From NCBI GenBank assembly GCA_021234155.1, contig JAJEKV010000018.1:21752746-21816745 (forward strand): a stretch of DNA of 64,000 bases, written 5' to 3'. The translations under genes and the position numbers were made by a program. Shown one piece after another: positions 36,020-47,797 of the stretch. The notes beneath the pieces were generated by a model. The model saw only the letters and a list, made by a program, of their open reading frames with translations, was not told the DNA's origin and did no database searches. The first letter of the stretch is position 1. Each line of letters opens with the position of its first letter. This DNA comes from Isoetes taiwanensis. Its lineage: Eukaryota > Streptophyta > Lycopodiopsida > Isoetales > Isoetaceae.

Positions 36020-39000
36020 CAGACCCCCATTTGGAGGGAGACATTCCCCAGCCCCAGCCCCAGCCCATCTAGGAGAATTAGGTGGAGGGACCTCCGCAAA
36101 AACGGCCCCAGCCCGATAATAAAGACAAGGAAGAAACCTCTTCCATGAGGAGGGAGGCCCGGGCGAAGGCCCAATCTATGAGATTGACCCCGGAGATGGA
36201 TGAAGGCTGCTCAAGCCCGACACAGGCGCAGACGAGTGCCATGAAACAAATGGAGGAACAGATTGAGAGCAATGTAACCACGGATCGCATGGTAGCGGCA
36301 GAGATACAATCTTCGTTCCATGTGCTCAAAAAGGCGGTTGGCGTGAAAGGCAACGGATTGCAGAGATGGGGACCCGCATGCAGCAGTTAGAAGAACGGGC
36401 TTCGCTTGACACACTTGGAGAGGCAAGAGGATAAGCAGGGCCTTGCTGACTTGCGAGCTCGCGTGGATTCCCTCCTCACCATAGAGACTATGGCACGTGT
36501 TTCCTCATGGAAACATGGGAACATGCAGGGCACAGACTGCCGAACCTCTCAGGCCATCTGCATTTCTCGGTGTTCAATGAGTGCACAAGCAAGCGAGGGC
36601 AAGGCGGGGTTACCTGCTACTATTGTGCAACCTTGGGACACTCAGTCTCGCTGCACAAAACAGGCAGGTACAATCGCTACTTGTGGGTCTTGGCAAAGAT
36701 GACATGGCGATGTGACATTCTCTTCATAGCAGCATGCTACTTTCCACATGCCGAGAGCAACTTTTATAACACTCATCCGGGTGTGGATAGATTGGAGCCC
36801 TATGTCGATCTATATGATGACATACAGCAGCACAAACAGTTGGGCAAGGTTATATTGCTTGGCGACTTTAATGCACGCACAGGAGCCAAGCAGGTCCCAA
36901 AATTTGAGCCCCTCGGGCAGAAGGGCGTCTTTGCGGTTGAACCCCTCGCGAGAGGTGGCTTGGTCAAGGATATCGGCGACAACCATATTTTGGCGCTATG
37001 GCGGTGCTTGTTGTTCTTTGGGTAGTATCTTTGACACGGTTATTTGTAATGGGTTGACACAATGGCCATCTTCAGGCTGCTGCACTTGTAGACGAGGAGA
37101 ACCAAGGGGGCGGCCGATTAGTGGTGGATTATCTGGCGGTTGAGGAACATGATCTACACTGGTTACCCATTTTCCATTGGAGCAGACACTTTCGGGAGGA
37201 AGTGGATTCGGACCACCAGCCCCGCTTTCGTGCATCTCCATTGGCAAGCTCCCGTGCATCTACACGCCTCAACACCCGGGTGCCCATTTTGCGCTTGGAC
37301 TTCTACGGTGCAGGGGACCTATGCCGGCTGCTTGAGCATGACCTAGTTAAAGGTGATGCAACTCCCCACACTTCAGCGGCAAAGAATTGCATTCGACTAA
37401 CTCACTCGCCGCCCGGCCGCCGAGAGATGCTTTGGGAGAGGCTCCACGGCCCGAACCTGGGCGCTACCACCTTCCTCCGCAGCGAGATGGTTCGATGATG
37501 AGTGTGGGAGCTCAAATGCACACTCAGGCAAATCATCCCACCTCACGCCCCGCAGGCCATCGGTCAATACCGCTCCTTTCTCAAGAACAAGAAAGCCGGA
37601 TACCTGTGAAAGCATCAAGAGCCCCATGTTTGGTCTCCTAAATCGGCACCCCAAGACATACGGAGAAGGGTCTTGAGCAAGGCACCCGCGACCCCGGGGG
37701 AACATCACCTTGGAGCAATTGGTGCAAGATTTTGCAATGACTTTAACCCGCTTCGGGGGCGGACACCAGTCCCTCCACAGAGATAGGCATGGCTCGGTCA
37801 TCACAGAGGGGATGTCATCATGGGCCTGCAACATCTAGCTAATGGGAAGGCTGTAGATTTAGATGGCATGCGGTAGGAACTCTGAAATGGTTTGGGCCTC
37901 CACCGGTGCATGTCCTCACGACATTATTCAATAAAGCATTGCAAAGAAGACTTCCCTCGCGATTGGACCACTAGTAGAGTTGTGCCCATATACAAGGCGG
38001 GGGACCCTCCTTTACTTTGTCCAACTATCGTACTATTATGGTCGCGGCTCTCTCTTTGCAAAACTGTTGCTGGCATCCTTGAGTGACGTGACAATATGGA
38101 GAGGAGGCGGATGTCGCGAGCTCGCCACGAGCAGGTTTTCAGCCCAGGCATTCCACCATTGATCATATCTTCACTCTACACACATTGATTGAGGATAGCA
38201 GGAATCACTGATAAAACCTGTACTGCTGTTTCATGGATTTCGCAAAGGCTTTTGACACAGTTCCTGGCGGGGTTATGGGATGACTAGGCATTTGGGGACC
38301 CCTTGACTTTGCGAATGCATTATATATAGGCTATATGAGGCATGTTCAGGCCGTATCACATCATCAGGATAGCTGGTAATTAGTAGTATTGGAGTGCGTC
38401 AGGGTTGCCCCCTTTCCCCCACACTCTTTGGCCTATACATTGACCAGCTGGAAGATTGGCTCTCTGAGCATGGAGGTGCGGGCGCCCATCTCATGCATCA
38501 CACAATCCGGCAACCCATATATGCTGATGATGTCAACCTCCTGGCCTATACTCCAGAGGACATGCAACGTCACCTGGCTGCTCTTGGCACTTTCTGCCGA
38601 TTCACTGGCATGAGAGTTAACTTGACCTGCTGTTAGTTTCATCATCCCGTCAGCCAAGGGTTTCCTCATTACCAGGGACAAGATGTAGAGGTGGCTCCGA
38701 CCTACAAGTACTTAGGCATCGAGTTCTCTACTACCACCCATTGGGATCTTTGCCCGGCCGGAGGTTGCGAGGTCCGCGGAAGGTTGGAAAGCACTATATG
38801 CCATGCGAACAACGACCACAAAGGCGAGAGTTGTATGCACGGGGCCACCGGACACACTTGTTTGGGCCTTGGTCGAGCCGGTCCTTTGTATGGGGCAGAA
38901 GTGTGGGGTCAGGATGATATCCCTCAACACCGGGAATGACCTCGGCGGTGCGTAAAGCCTTCTTGGCACGAGCCCTTGGGGTAAAGTCCGCAGTTCCATA

Positions 39001-39901
39001 CCAGATCCTACTCCGAGGAGGCGGGTTTTCTACCCCTTCAGCGGGCTGCATTGGGCGCCATATCATTTACTTCGAGAAGATGGTCGCTATGGGTGATACA
39101 CGTTTGCCCAACCTTACTTTGGCCATGGCGATGGGTCCCCAATGCCTAAAAGCATCTTTGGAAGGACAAGCAAGCTCGATGGTTCTCCTTATTTGGGGTG
39201 CCGCGAGGCAAGCAGAATCGCACATGTAAGGACAAAGAAAGGTCACAAGGCCCTTAAAGCGTACCTAGATGCTACTTTCCGCGCAAAAAGCACGGGATGC
39301 GGATGCTTTCGACATATGTTAAAGGCGGCACACTATCGGCCCGAAGAAGTCAATCCTAGGCTCATGAGAGGCCCACACCGATTGCTTGTACCCCAATTGC
39401 CCATGAAGCGCAAACTTATAGCTTCCATTACAGCGGGTGCACATCGCCTCCCGCATTGAGACGGGGCGTTGGGCTCGGGGGAAGCCACGAGCAAAGGCTT
39501 TGCCAGTGTTGCCACCAGGGCGCCATTGAGGATGAATGTCATGCCCTCCAGATCTGCCCAGCGTTTGCCCATATTCGAGAGCGGTATGTTCGGTTACTAG
39601 TGCCTGGCCAACCATTGCATGAGTTATTGAATACGGCGTCAGTGGGTTTGCTGGGGTCATACCTCCAGGAGGTTATAGATGCACGGACTCAGTTGTGTCC
39701 TCCGGGACGATATTGAACTGTCCTATACAATTGTACAGCGTGCCAGCATACTTATTACTGCTAAGGTTTTTCCCTCCAAAACCCTTCGGGGCGGGGGTTT
39801 TTTAATCCTGTCAGCAATACGCTTGCTGCTCTCTTTTTGTTTGGGTCCCATAGGCGAATTGGTCTCCGTCGACGCTAAAAAATATATTCTATTCTATTCT
39901 A
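36020..39901 (+). mobile_element. LINE retrotransposon, GC-richer family, decayed
   Basis: A long non-LTR element. ORF1 remnants lie at 36082-36390. The endonuclease is at 36507-37025 with METWEHAG, ACYFPHAE and LLGDFNARTG. RT remnants include CFMDFAKAFDTVPGG (about 38230), VRQGCPLSPTLFGLYIDQLE and IYADDVNLLAYTP (about 38514). The C-terminus at 39456-39716 has QGAIEDECHALQICPAF and PGQPLHELL. The 3' UTR stem-loop lies at about 39765-39805 and the tail TTCTATTCTATTCTA ends near 39901. Numerous frameshifts. The 5' boundary is approximate. It is the best reference in the window for the 20.6, 22.8 and 31.6 kb fragments. Confidence 0.85.
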
Positions 39902-40258
39902 CAAAAGTAGTTTGAACAAATGATAGTTATGGTCTAATTTCTAACTTTAGCTTGTTTGAGATGGGAAGGATGAGAAAAAAGTGTCTCGAGCTAACATCCA
40001 GGGTAATAACTCAACCAACATCACATTCCTAAATGATGGTTATGATCTAAAAGATCGATGAACTTCATATTCCTTTGTACTTGTGAGGAAAACTAAGGAC
40101 TATACGATAGAGTTGGACATTGCTTAATTAAAGGTATACGAACTTTAGTTGCATTAGCATATTTTTGTAAATCCATATCCCAAATGGTTTAATGCACATG
40201 ACTGGAACAAGTAAAATCAGACTTTGGGAATGTTCTGTACTTACAATATCATTGAATA
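39902..40258. other. Intergenic, includes probable 3' flank of the wound-induced gene
   Basis: AT-rich; no other feature recognised. Confidence 0.4.
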
Positions 40259-40732
40259 TTAAGTTGAACACTCTGATGGCACAAAGATGAAGCCAGGCAG
40301 AGAGGAGGATCCCCAAGCTAGACTTTGCCACAAAGTATGACCACATTGTTTCAATCCTGTGACGCTGACAGAAGTCTTAAAGTACTCATGAATTCCCACA
40401 ATCTTGCCCTCCTTAAAACTATAGATATGCACCCAAAAATCATCTGAGGAAAATCCTTTTCCCTCTGCCACCAGGCGAGAAGAATCAATGGTTGAGATTC
40501 GAATAGGTTGAAAAGAGTAAGATCCTAAGGTGTCTTGTCCAGTCAACATTCGCATTAAATATTGGGTTCTTCGAGGACCATGAAACCACCAATCAAGGTC
40601 CTGGGCTACTACTTTTTGCACCGCCTTTGCGTCCTTCTCATCCAAAGCCTTGTACAGCTTGAGCAAAATTTGTTTATTTGGATTTTCTAGCTCCTCGGTT
40701 CTCTCTTGTTGATCACCGATATTTCTCATCAT
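40259..40732 (-). CDS. Wound-induced-protein-1-like, NTF2/SnoaL fold
   Basis: A single uninterrupted 157-codon frame. It shows the layout of the plant WUN1-like family: NKQILLKLYKALDEKD helix (about residues 19-34), the signature WWFHGPR (about 48-54), the mid segment FQPIRISTIDSSRLVAEGKG, then DFWVHIYSFKEGKIVGIHEYF (split here: about 96-117) and a C-terminal TLWQSLA. Length is typical and no break is visible. The fold is the SnoaL/NTF2 cone; the biochemical role of the family is not established, but members respond to wounding. The first ATG is two codons before MRNIG; either Met could serve. Confidence 0.85.
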   Translation of the reverse strand: MMRNIGDQQERTEELENPNKQILLKLYKALDEKDAKAVQKVVAQDLDWWFHGPRRTQYLMRMLTGQDTLGSYSFQPIRISTIDSSRLVAEGKGFSSDDFWVHIYSFKEGKIVGIHEYFKTSVSVTGLKQCGHTLWQSLAWGSSSLPGFIFVPSECST

Positions 40733-43151
40733 TTAGTTCCTAGCCCTAGATAAATTTGTAAGGTCAACTACCCAAATCTTTGATAAAAATATAATGTTGT
40801 TATGATGCATGAGCGTTAAGCTTATAGAGTTATAAAAGAGCAAGAGCAAGACGCTCAAGAATGCTTACCTCGATGCAACAAAGAAGGCTAGAACCCAAGC
40901 GCTCCCTTAAGCCTTGGGAAACAATGCAGTTTATATCTGTACAAGTGCGACACTTCATTTTCATACATTCGATGGTTGTGGTAAACTAGGGACATGTTTA
41001 TGGTGCGCTTAGTATTTTATTTTTGGCGCCTCCATGTGTCATATAGCGTTGTCCTTGGAGGTGGAGATTAGGCTTATAATACCATGGTTGCTACAAACAA
41101 TCCTAAAGGAATAAAGCAAAATTAGGATGTCTTTGTCTTCACTAAAGCATAATTGATTACCTTTGCTTTAAGTTGATGGGACATGCTTGCTTAGTGGAAA
41201 ATATCACTTGGCTAGTGGTATAACATATTAGTTCTTTAACACTAGCATTAGCGATAAAAAAATTAGCGTTGACATTTCAGTGATGACAATACACAAAGGA
41301 CTTCACGTCAAAGACGCGTGCACAAAAGTCAAAATCTATGAACTATTGTCTTTAGTTGACAATGCCACATACTCATCTCTTCGGGTTAGATTAATGAAGT
41401 GGGAAATGACATGTCACAAATTTGCTTTCTTTCTTTCTTCTTGGAAAAAGGAGTTTGTGTTCTGTTAGGAAAGGAGGAAGTAAACCTCTCTTAACAAGGT
41501 GTTGCGCACATAGGGTTGCCTTCCAGTTTCCCGAGGGTAAAGTGGCTTAAATCAAACCGCGTGGAATCAAAATTTCTAGTTCAACCCCCCCACAATATCT
41601 GTCGACTTAATGTTTGAACGCTACTGTAGATATGTGAACTATGTATTTAACATTATATTTAGACAAGTCATAATTTCATGGAATGCAACCATATGAAAAT
41701 AGCTTAATGAGTAAATGCGAAAGATGTTCTCAATCATACGATGTGATGTGTTTGAAAATAAGAAGTGCATGTAACTTTTTTTTATTGTATAGAGCAAGAG
41801 TAGGTTATCTTGGGAACTTTTAAATTGACCTATTTTAGACTTTTTGTAGGTTATATGTTTTTTGAATACATGATATGTGGATTATTGTCGAATTTCTTCT
41901 AGTTTAGCTATCAGAACAAGCACCTATTTTGACAAGTCAAGTGGCTCTTTCTCACGTCGTACAATACTAACAATTGCTTTTTCCTTAACCTTAAATATCA
42001 AAATGTGACAAAATACCATCTTTTCCAGCATGAATATATATTCGAATAATTGAACTACAACTTGTATGTGCTACCTAACACTCCAATATGTAGAAGTTAG
42101 AAATTCATTTTAGTTTTTGTATTGGGATCACCATTCATCCCGGTAGGTGTCGGACTATGATAGATATTAAAGCCAGGCAGAGCCACACTACGCAAATGAA
42201 CCATAGCTGGTAATGCATCCAAATGAGCTTTATGACATAACTATCAAATAAACTATCACCCATATAGTGCCCAATAAATTTGGACAGATCTAATCCATGG
42301 TAGCTTAATATTGCACACTAGTGGGCTCAGTTAATGGGCTTCTAAATATATAGTCCTTGACTGGAAGTTCAAGCATGCAACATTTTGTAACAACTTCAAG
42401 ACAAGTGCATGAATATGAAATTTAAATGAGGATATCAAACCATATTACAGTCTCAGACAAAGCATAGTTAACCTCATATGCAGGATTTGTAAGTGCCTGA
42501 ACTATAATTGAAACAATATCTTCATGATGAATCCAGGAACACCTGCACATGGACTGACAAAGATAATGCAACTATAGTTGTGATGCATGTTCTTGACTTT
42601 TTAGAACATTACTACATGCAGGCTAACTATAGATTAGATGTATGATTTTTTTCATACCATTGGTTTCCAGAACCTAAAGGACCGCCAGCAAACAGCTTAA
42701 ACATTGGAACCATTTTTGCTGCAAAGCATAAACATCTATGTTGACAAAAAGTTAGCAGGAAAATCTGTCATCTATACAAGATTATAGACATACATCAAAT
42801 CAACAAAGGAAATATGTTAGTTTGATGCTTCCAATCCATAATCTAAGGTAAACTGAAGTTAAGCATTAAATGATGTTTATGCTATCTAGGCTATAAATCC
42901 CTAAAACGCACAATTCATTGCATCTATAAATATACGAACTTCACTTAAAACCCAATCTATAGACACAATTCATCCCTTTTAGTGCATGATACAGACGTTT
43001 CAGTCTCAATAAGTACATGATTCCAGGAAATAACGAGCACAATTTTACAACTTTGCAACCAATTTGATGCTTGGGCTCTATCAATTTTGTAGCAAATAAA
43101 TGTTATCTGTAACACATATGCAATCCTCGACCCTTTATCAGCATATGGCTC
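40733..43151. other. Intergenic between the wound-induced gene and pseudogene
   Basis: AT-rich sequence. The proximal few hundred bases are the probable promoter of the minus-strand wound-induced gene; no certain motif can be named. No coding region or element ends are recognised. Confidence 0.4.
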
Positions 43152-44450
43152 TTAATTCTTAATGAGCATGGGTCTGCCTGGAGCTACTGGAGTCATATCC
43201 ATGGGGTAGCTACCCAGTAATCTAAGAAAACTTGCAAATTCCTGTAGCTGGCCAAGAGCATTTTGGGCTCTGGGTTCTGCCATGGAGCATTCAAAATCAA
43301 TGTAGAAAAGGTATTCAAAATACTTGGCGCTACCATTGCTGTTTGAATCATCTATGATCCTCAAAGGTCTGTTTCTCTGAGGCCTGCTTTCAATCATGGT
43401 CAGATTGATCTTCCTGAGAGCAAAAACAGAGAGGGCCTTGAACAGAACACCATGTTCTTCCTCAAGGGCAAAAACAATGCTGGTCTTAAAGTTCCTATCA
43501 GTTCTTGGTATGATAGGCTCTCTAGCAAGCATCAAACACCTAGTAACATTACCAGAATCATCATGTATACCATTTGCTAAGATCTCCATACCATAGATAT
43601 CAGAAGCTCTGGATGGGGCAATGGCAGCAGTGTCCTTGAGATTATTTGCTGCAATAAACTGCGCAACACCAAGCTTAGTTAAGGTATGATCACATTGGGC
43701 AAGTGCTTGGGGATGGCTGATAATATGTTTAAGTTCTTCAAGCTTAACTCCTGGAAGTGCTAGGAGGCAATGATGCACAGGAAGCTGGACTTCACCAACA
43801 ATATGAAGTTTATGTCTAAACAAAAGATATACTTCCACCAAGAGAATTTTCTATAGGCAAAACTGCACGATCTGCAATCCACAATTCCACAGCCTAAAAT
43901 GCAGCCTCAAATTGTTCACATGGAATTGCTTCACAATTTGGATATGCTTTTGTCGCGGCAGCCTCACCATATGCTCCTGGCATGCCTTGATATGCAACCC
44001 TTACTCTAGAACCATGGTAGGAGCCCTACCAAGATGTGCTATGCTCAAGGATTTTGGCAAACTAATTAAATCTTTCTCCCCAGGTTGCATGATATGCTGT
44101 AGGCTTGAATTTTCCTTGCCATTTACGCCGGCAGCAGCAGGGGCAGGGGTAAGATTATTTTTTCCTTCTTTGCGCCCCTGCTCCATGGTCCATAGATTTG
44201 ATTGGATCAAGAATTGACTCTCTGAAGTAGGAGTTAGCGCAGAACTCGCCTTGAGAGAAGAAAATAGCCACCGGAGGTGCAAGCTTGGGCGGACTGAATA
44301 AGATTCGATATTGGTGCGGAAAAATCCGGAGCAGAGACCTCGATCCTGGGATGAAGCTGTGAAGCAGGGCCAGACTCGATAGAAAGCCTTAAATCTACAG
44401 CCATAGCACGATATGTCTGCAAAGGCATCGCGCAAACGGAGCTTTGCCAT
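43152..44450 (-). pseudogene. Arogenate/prephenate dehydratase pseudogene
   Basis: The open part at 43841-43152 carries the C-terminal catalytic region and the ACT regulatory domain: [12 protein letters not shown] (the family has TRF; here F is C), [23 protein letters not shown] and [10 protein letters not shown]. Upstream in another frame lies [20 protein letters not shown], the start of the catalytic domain. N-terminal plastid-leader-like sequence is at 44450-44001. Breaks: a frameshift near 44020, a TAG at 43896-43894 inside FEAAF.AVELW, and a deletion of roughly 14 nt near 43835 after LGGSI. The enzyme makes phenylalanine in plastids; this copy cannot. No introns are visible, as in some plant family members or a retrocopy. 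Confidence 0.85.
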
Positions 44451-45154
44451 TCGAACCCAGCCCTAGATCAATCTAGCCCGATCATAACATGCAATCTGCA
44501 AGTTCTCTAAAATCTAATCAACCAGTTAAAATCATATAGATTTATAAAGAGAACCCAGATCAACGATATCAGATCAAACAGGCTCAAATTGGATTCCAAT
44601 TCCGACCAAAGGGGTTCGGAGAAGCAGCAACTATTAGTACTGGAAGAACAGATTGGAAAAAAATACGAGGAGCTAGCAGGGATGGGTCCAAATCCAGGCA
44701 AATCATCCACAGGGTTGGAAGGAAAAGAGGAGGAGATCTGATGGGAATGATGGCAGAAATCAGGATGGAAAGAAACAGAGGTAGAGTCAGAGAAAGAATC
44801 GAGGGATTTTTTCTTATGAAACGAATCGGAGTCATCACAGAGGACTCGTTAGAGTGGGAAGCAGGGGAAGGGGAAGAGTCGGGGAGGGTGAAGCAGGCAG
44901 CGGGGCCGTAATGCAATTTAGCAGCGTCATCATAAGCCACGGTTGAATTCTCTGATTTCGGAGACCCATTTGCCCCAAGTTCGCTGCCGGACTCCTCTGT
45001 TATTGGCACAGCTCCCGACCCCATTTTGCTCCATCTGCGCTCCCTTTTCCATCATTTTTCCTTCAATCTCTCTCAAATCCAACCCCAAACCTGAATAATC
45101 TTCACAACCCACTTGATTAATCGCACCCCGGACGCGAAAGCAAAACAACACGAA
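44451..45154 (-). other. 5' flank of the arogenate dehydratase pseudogene
   Basis: Minus-strand open frames at 45151-44930 and 45024-44584 are present but match no family. This is most likely the former 5' UTR/promoter of the pseudogene, since the promoter-like repeat copy 2 lies directly behind it. Confidence 0.35.
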
Positions 45155-45330
45155 AGCCGGTTAGCCGGTTTGCACAGCATCCGCCCAACAACGCGGGCGA
45201 CCGCCAGTTTACAGCCAACAACAAGTTTGGAGCAGTTTCTGGTATATTCTAGGCATATTTCAGCAAATGCTTAGAATATATCGAAAACCCACATGAGCAA
45301 GGGTTTGCCCCCCAGGGGCAACCCAAAAAG
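45155..45330 (-). repeat. Promoter-like dispersed repeat, copy 2
   Basis: Inverted copy of 6916-7080. Read on the minus strand it begins TTTTTGGGTTGCCCC, passes through ATATGCCTAGAATATAC and GCGTTGTTGGGC, and ends GATGCTGTGCAAACCGGC then TAACCGGCTTTCG. It lies about 700 bp upstream of the pseudogene start in the same transcriptional sense. Confidence 0.65.
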
Positions 45331-47167
45331 AGACTCTTAAAAAGAAATAAGATATGATATAATATTATATGATATGTGTTTAAGTTTGATATGATACATG
45401 TGCTAATGTTAGGCCTAAGATATGTTGGTTTAAGATATTAACTAGTAAATATGTGCCTGCCGTTGTCATGCATAATTAGGGGCATGTGTTTTCATAGACC
45501 TTGTAATATTTGCGTTCAATAAGTAGTGTCACATATTCTCTTAGACCTTGTAGCATTTGTGCGCATAAGTAGGGGCATGTGAACTCGTGCCAATAAGGAA
45601 CTAAAAGCCTAAGGATTAATGGACTCATCTATAAGTAGTAGAATCAACATTATGTCCTTGTTTCCTATCACAGGAATGTCCGACAATGGTGCTTTGACAA
45701 TGAGGGTGCACACATGTTATCATTTTGAAAACACATTTGTTAGGTATTTTACTCCATGCTAAATTGCAAAAAATTGTTTCCTCTTTACGCACTTTCACAT
45801 ATTGCACTTAATTTATTGTAACAAGATGTATCCAACCTTGCTATCCAACCTTGCTGCACATAATTAGCAGAGTGGGGTTATATATGCATGTGGGCATATA
45901 TGCTACGATTAAGATGTCTCAAGTTCAACAATATTGATTATTGGTCTTCATATTAGGTTCTAACTTCTTAGCAAACATTACCTATGCATATCTTAATGGC
46001 ATTGCATATGATACCGTTGAATCCTTGTATTATGGCATGTCAGCTGTTAGATCCTAGCATACTCCATGGAATATGCCATGATATGCAATCCTGGCCATGT
46101 AGCCCAGCATTTGACGGGGTGAGATGATGACGTGGCTCTATTATTTAGGATCCTCACAACCGTAGAAAAACAATTTAGTACACATTTGACTTGGAAAAAT
46201 AGAATACAACATACTCTACAAATCTGCCTTCCTAGAAATCTTCTATATCCGTACCATCGAAACACAAACACAAAAATATGTAGCATAATAATAGGGGGTT
46301 TTTTGTGTGTTTTTGTACGCTTTTCACGAAGGTTTTCCTAAGATTTCATGGCATATTCGAATGGATGTACTAATGCGTCCATCCAGAGTGCACCATTTCT
46401 TAGTCGTTGATTTAGCTTTTTTTTTTCAATGGTCCAACATCCAAGGGCTCACAACAAAAGCCCTCTTTTTATTTTAGGGGCTGAACATGCAAGCCTCGTG
46501 GATAGCATTTCAGGGCATTCTTGCAAAAAAATTAATGTTCTTGTGATCAGAGTGGAAACAGATTTGGATCTGTGTTGTTTGTTGCCATATTGAATCTGTC
46601 TGGGTATTTTTGGAGCTGCTTGATAGCATTCCGGTGAGTTGTAGGCTCTTGATCAAGTCAAGTGATTGGCACTAAGATCTTCATTTGAAGACTTCCCACA
46701 TACATTAGGGCACGAAACAGGGCTTGCAAATCTGCGACAACAGGGATTAGCAAGATAAGGTTACAGGCTGTGAATATGCTAGCTACCATTTAAAGGCCAC
46801 AATCTTTCGTTTTCATGGCCACAATCTTGTTGGAGCGATCTAGGTCAAAGACCTCTGCTTCTGATAAGTGATTGCATCTCCAATCTTTGGCTTCAGTCTG
46901 GGGCAAACATTATAAGAGTTATAGGTCTGGCAGGGGTATATCAAATATATTCAGCCATATCTGGAGCTTTTAAAGATACGTGTAGAACACAGGGCGTGAA
47001 AGCTAATCCGACAGAATGGAGAAGGTCTCTAGGTTTTGTTTGTGCCATTTGGTTATTGGAGCTCTGGATAAAACACAGGCATTTAACTCAGCTGGAGATT
47101 TCGTCCTTGTTATACGATTTGTGCTGGAGATGGCCACATGGAGATGGGCAACATGGATATGGGCAAC
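45331..47167. other. Intergenic with possible decayed PPR sequence at its end
   Basis: Mostly AT-rich and unassigned. From about 46500 the text reads like decayed coding sequence, but no frame holds a recognisable motif. Just before 47168 the 15-bp phrase GGGCAACATGGATAT occurs twice in tandem. Confidence 0.35.
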
Positions 47168-47272
47168 ATGGATATGGAATAGAATAGAATAGAATAGAAT
47201 AGAATAGAGAATAGAATAGAATAGAATAGAATAGAATAGAATAGAATAGAATAGAATAGAATGGATATGGAA
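47168..47272 (-). mobile_element. Tail-only LINE insertion, (TAGAA)n with 12-bp TSD
   Basis: An 81-bp (TAGAA)n tract (47180-47260, one imperfect unit) has no LINE body. It is flanked by the exact direct repeat ATGGATATGGAA (47168-47179 and 47261-47272). The unit is the complement of the (TTCTA)n tails of the minus-strand LINEs nearby. Removing the tract and one flank joins ATGGATATGGAA to AAGATGCC and gives an open PPR-like reading. Local microsatellite expansion is the alternative, given that the flank is part of a small tandem repeat. Confidence 0.6.
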
Positions 47273-47382
47273 AAGATGCCATTTGCGCGATGCAAGCAGA
47301 GGACGTGATGCTTGATGAGGTTACACTTTATAGCATCATTTCTGGGTGTAGTCATGCTGGCCCTTTGGAGGAAAAGCATTGA
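47272..47382 (+). pseudogene. PPR gene fragment
   Basis: The frame reads AMQAEDVMLDEVTLYSIISG and then CSHAGPLEEKH before TGA. The VTLYSIISGCSHAGPLEE pattern is the familiar VTF..VLSACSHAGLV.EG segment of plant PLS/DYW-type PPR proteins. It is a single repeat without flanking motifs. Confidence 0.6.
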
Positions 47383-47612
47383 TTAGCAGGTTTTTTAGTA
47401 CCTCCATTAATCAAAGTAGGGTATTCGGAGTCTAACGCTCAAAGTCTAAATTTGGAGCCTATAAATTATGCAATTTAAAATATATGGTTTGCAATAACAC
47501 ATCATCCATTTTGTACTTTTATTTTATTTTGATTTTTATTTTTTTGTTTACCTCAGAGTTTATCTATGTTTGTTTCTTTTGGGGCCCGAAGGGCCGAAAT
47601 TTTTTTTATAAT
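47383..47612. other. Flank of fold-back element copy B
   Basis: Contains GGGGCCCGAAGGGCC (47581-47595), the counterpart of the GGGCCC palindrome outside copy A. The shared outer sequence suggests the mobile unit may extend past the recognisable arms on this side. Confidence 0.4.
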
Positions 47613-47797
47613 ATAACAACCAACATAACTACTATTAACATTAATTAACACAAACCATTACATTAAACATGTTTAAAATTAAATCCCCCCTTAAACCCCC
47701 TTTTGTTTGGGTGCATATTCACACGGGGGGTGACGTAGGGCGGCGAGAGCCCCTGTAATTATGTTTTGCACGTACAAAATCAACACCATATAGTATA

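Noticed and set aside
35539-36174. A 211-codon minus-strand open frame
   Set aside because: It spans the tandem duplication, the SINE head and the LINE 5' region, and its G/R/L-rich composition follows those repeats. No family match.
44507-45151. Open minus-strand frames upstream of the arogenate dehydratase pseudogene as N-terminal exons
   Set aside because: No splice signals link them to the dehydratase and the residues do not resemble a conserved plastid leader. They are better read as 5' flank.
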